Shown here piece after piece: positions 61,892 to 64,000 of a DNA stretch of 64,000 nucleotides. Source of the stretch: Bacteroidales bacterium (GTDB lineage Bacteria > Bacteroidota > Bacteroidia > Bacteroidales > UBA7960). The notes below the pieces were generated by a model, which was given only the letters and a program-made list of their open reading frames with translations, did no database searches and was not told the DNA's origin. The stretch spans positions 1 through 64,000 of the forward strand of contig SKRM01000057.1 in NCBI GenBank assembly GCA_007118495.1, read 5' to 3'. The position numbers were made by a program, and so were the translations under genes. How positions within the stretch are numbered: the first letter of the stretch is position 1; every line of letters starts with the position of its first letter.

Positions 61892-63489
61892 CAGCTCCTT
61901 TTTATTTTCATGACGATGGTTTTAAACCAGTTACCTGCGGTAACATTGGTTTCAGAGGCTATCTGTTTGATGCATCAGACAACTTCGCTGCGGGTAAAAG
62001 CGCAACAGAAAGTTTCGAACACGTTAAAACAGCCGAAGAATTGCGCGAAGTAATCACCCGTTTGGATGGTGCATTCACGGTGACCATCAATACAGATGAT
62101 GGGCTGCTTATCGGCACAGATACCATGGGTCTTTTTGCCATGTACTATGCATGGGATGGTAACAACTGGTTTATTTCTGATTCGGCACACGAAGTTAAAA
62201 CACGTACAGGGATAAGCAAAGTGAATAAGTCCGCAATAGCTGAGTTTCTTTCTGCCGGATTTGTAATGGGAAAAGATACCCTTGTGAAGGGTATAAACAG
62301 GACACGCCCGGCTGAGGTACTCTTCCTGAAAAACGACGGCAGCTGCCAGGCCATGATTTATGAACGCTTTCTGCCTGACTATTTTTCATCCAAATCAAGG
62401 CATGATCTCGATCAGCAACTGGGGAGAGTTCTTGAAAAGACAAGCCGTCGTCTGGTTGATTCATTGCAGGGCAAAACAGCCGTCATTCCGCTGAGCGGAG
62501 GATATGACTCAAGGCTAATTGCCTGTATGCTCAAAAAGGCCGGATACACCAATGTTGTATGTATCACCTATGGCCGGCCAAACAAAGAGTCTGAGATCAG
62601 TCAAAAAGTAGCGCAAAAACTGGGATTCAGGTGGCTGTTTATTGACTACAGAGAAATCAATGCTGCAGCAGCCATCAATGATCCCTTGTTTTTAGATTAT
62701 GTAAAATACGCCGGCAACTTAAGTTCAATGCCTTTTCTACAGGAATATTTTGCAGTTGACGCCCTCACAAAATCGGGAGCAATCACTGAAGATGCCATAT
62801 TTTTACCCGGCCATACAGGTGACTTTTTGGCCGGAAGCTATGTGGAGAAAACAGCGGTATGCAATACCATGAAGTACGACAGACCCACCTGGCTGCTGAA
62901 ACAATATTTCTCTTTTATTCAGCCGGGAAAGGCCATGGGTGAAACAATCAGGGGGCGGATTGCAGCATGGTTTGACAGCCAGGAATTTCCTGCCATAATT
63001 AACTGCCAGGGATATGACCCATTGGTTGAGGAGTGGGACCTGAAAGAAAAAATATCAAAATTCATTTTTAACTCTTCAAGGGTGTTTCCCTTTTTCGGAT
63101 ATCAGTTCCGATTTCCTTTATGGGACAGGCAGCTCAGGTTATTTTTCCGCCGCCTCCCCTACCCCTTGCGTTCATTTAAGTCATTATACGACTATCATCT
63201 CGAAGAACAATATTTCAAGCCATTGGGGGTATACTTTAACCGTGATGAAATCAGGGAACAAAAGACGCAGTTGCAGATTCAGTTCGTCAAAAGCAAACTA
63301 AAACCTTTTGTCCCGGAGTTTATTAAGAAGAGTCGGATAAGCAAACGTGATTACCTGTGCTATAAGCATTTTACACGTGTGATGGCCGCAGAACTAACAA
63401 AAGAGGGAACCAGGCCGGTGAAAAAATTCAATAGCTATAATGCCCTTATTTGTCAGTGGTATGTAGAAAAATTTACAGACAATCCCTAA
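61888..63489 (+). CDS. Asparagine synthetase-like protein lacking the glutaminase cysteine
   Basis: 533 residues. The N-terminal half has the Ntn glutaminase-like sheet (LDGAFTVTINTDDG, IGTDTMGLFAMYYA) but begins MTAPFYF, with no Cys2, so glutamine hydrolysis is not expected. The C-terminal half is the ATP-pyrophosphatase domain with PLSGGYDSRL and LPGHTGDFLAGS. It probably forms an amide or adenylated bond on a glycan or peptide using free ammonia or another donor. It is coupled to the GT4 gene (ATGA). Confidence 0.85.
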   Translation: MTAPFYFHDDGFKPVTCGNIGFRGYLFDASDNFAAGKSATESFEHVKTAEELREVITRLDGAFTVTINTDDGLLIGTDTMGLFAMYYAWDGNNWFISDSAHEVKTRTGISKVNKSAIAEFLSAGFVMGKDTLVKGINRTRPAEVLFLKNDGSCQAMIYERFLPDYFSSKSRHDLDQQLGRVLEKTSRRLVDSLQGKTAVIPLSGGYDSRLIACMLKKAGYTNVVCITYGRPNKESEISQKVAQKLGFRWLFIDYREINAAAAINDPLFLDYVKYAGNLSSMPFLQEYFAVDALTKSGAITEDAIFLPGHTGDFLAGSYVEKTAVCNTMKYDRPTWLLKQYFSFIQPGKAMGETIRGRIAAWFDSQEFPAIINCQGYDPLVEEWDLKEKISKFIFNSSRVFPFFGYQFRFPLWDRQLRLFFRRLPYPLRSFKSLYDYHLEEQYFKPLGVYFNRDEIREQKTQLQIQFVKSKLKPFVPEFIKKSRISKRDYLCYKHFTRVMAAELTKEGTRPVKKFNSYNALICQWYVEKFTDNP

Positions 63490-63519
63490 AGGATGTCTGC
63501 AAACTGAGCTGTATGAGAG

Positions 63520-64000
63520 CTATTCGCTGATTTTTCCGTTAAAGGCCGATATAAACTCTTGAAGATCTTGATCATCATCAAAAGCCCTGGTTTCAAAAAA
63601 CGCCAGCAAAGCTTCAAAATTCTGCGGAGGCCGGTACCCAGGAATAGCAGTCAGCAAGTCAAGGTTTTCATCAAAAAAGGCCATACTGGGATAGCTCATG
63701 CGGCCCTGCAGCAATGCAATGGCAAAGTCATGGGCAGCCCTTCTCTGTCCGGCATTGCTATTGACGTAAGTCTCACCTCTGAAAACAATTGGTTCGGTTT
63801 GTTCGGCATTGAGCTTTACCGGATAAAATGAATTATTCATGTATTCTGCTATCACAGGATGGGCAAACGTTTCTGCTTCCATGCGTCTGCACCATGAACA
63901 CCAATCGGTGGTGACAAAAACCAGAACCATACGTGGTTCTTTGGCAACCTGTTCCTGGGCTTGTTCAATGGTAAGCCAGTTTACACCCTTGTCTTCATTG
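63520..64000 (-). CDS. Thioredoxin-fold protein (N-terminus outside window)
   Basis: The minus-strand frame is open to base 64000; 159 residues are visible. NWLTIEQAQ precedes the strand MVLVFVTTDWCSWCRRM with the redox pair CSWC, and PSMAFFDEN carries the cis-proline region (MSYPSM). This resembles thioredoxin-like DUF255/thiol-disulfide proteins. An ATG at 63930 is internal to the domain and is not taken as start. It is probably secreted. Convergent with the asparagine synthetase-like gene. Confidence 0.82.
   Translation of the reverse strand, partial: NEDKGVNWLTIEQAQEQVAKEPRMVLVFVTTDWCSWCRRMEAETFAHPVIAEYMNNSFYPVKLNAEQTEPIVFRGETYVNSNAGQRRAAHDFAIALLQGRMSYPSMAFFDENLDLLTAIPGYRPPQNFEALLAFFETRAFDDDQDLQEFISAFNGKISE

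Noticed and set aside
1..64000. CRISPR arrays, insertion sequences, prophage or integrase genes
   Set aside because: No direct repeat array, transposase or integrase motif was seen on either strand.

Overview
This window comes from a member of the Bacteroidota, probably an anaerobic or facultative Bacteroidales-like lineage known mainly from the environment. Evidence for this is the LpxC-FabZ fusion, a PorX two-domain regulator of type IX secretion, a GHMP kinase close to the Bacteroidota GYDIA type, an rnfBCDGEA ion pump, DUF4491 membrane proteins, weak or absent Shine-Dalgarno sequences, and many upstream boxes matching the Bacteroidota -7 element TAnnTTTG (often TATTTTTG), in two cases just ahead of tRNA genes. 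No phage, insertion sequence or CRISPR array was seen. Genes are packed closely and no stretch over 300 bases lacks a gene.

Bases 1-9742 (+) hold an anaerobic purine/urate-type catabolic block: a 5'-truncated ygfK, two fold-type II PLP enzymes, an xdhD-like molybdenum hydroxylase without a FAD domain, and ssnA. A dihydropyrimidinase-like amidohydrolase (hyuA type, 23032-24423), preceded by a beta-barrel porin, probably belongs to the same pathway. Beside the porin lies a 54-residue minus-strand reading frame that looks like the first part of a PAS domain joined directly to a Fis-type helix-turn-helix. This is what a sigma-54 activator of the UacR/YgeV kind would look like after losing its middle.

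Between those blocks (9761-21460, +) methylcrotonyl-CoA carboxylase (both subunits), methylglutaconyl-CoA hydratase and an acyl-CoA dehydrogenase, together the leucine branch leading to HMG-CoA, are followed directly by type 2 IPP isomerase, class II HMG-CoA reductase, two GHMP kinases and diphosphomevalonate decarboxylase. The layout suggests that leucine carbon can enter the mevalonate pathway at HMG-CoA without HMG-CoA synthase. The MEP-pathway enzyme IspG also lies in the window (31565-32977), so two isoprenoid routes are represented.

Bases 24425-30225 (-) encode the Rnf complex and an RseC-like protein. Bases 30322-37359 (+) encode a nucleotide pyrophosphatase-like lipoprotein, IspG, TrkA and two tandem TrkH paralogues. 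Bases 37416-43161 (-) form an apparent operon of two DUF4491 proteins, a small membrane protein, a TonB-dependent receptor, an MFS importer and protoporphyrinogen oxidase, suggesting siderophore, heme or porphyrin uptake.

The remainder (43309-64000) is largely housekeeping: a glycosyltransferase, ManA, an SDR, a GNAT-like protein, two identical tRNA-Lys genes, alanine dehydrogenase, TsaE, PorX, an HD hydrolase, lipid A genes (lpxD, lpxC-fabZ, lpxA, a second lpxD-like gene), EF-P, a split cytochrome c maturation set (ccmA +, ccmBCDE -) whose CcmE has a CxxxY heme motif, tRNA-His, a GT4 glycosyltransferase with an asparagine-synthetase-like partner, and a 3'-complete thioredoxin-fold protein running off the right edge.
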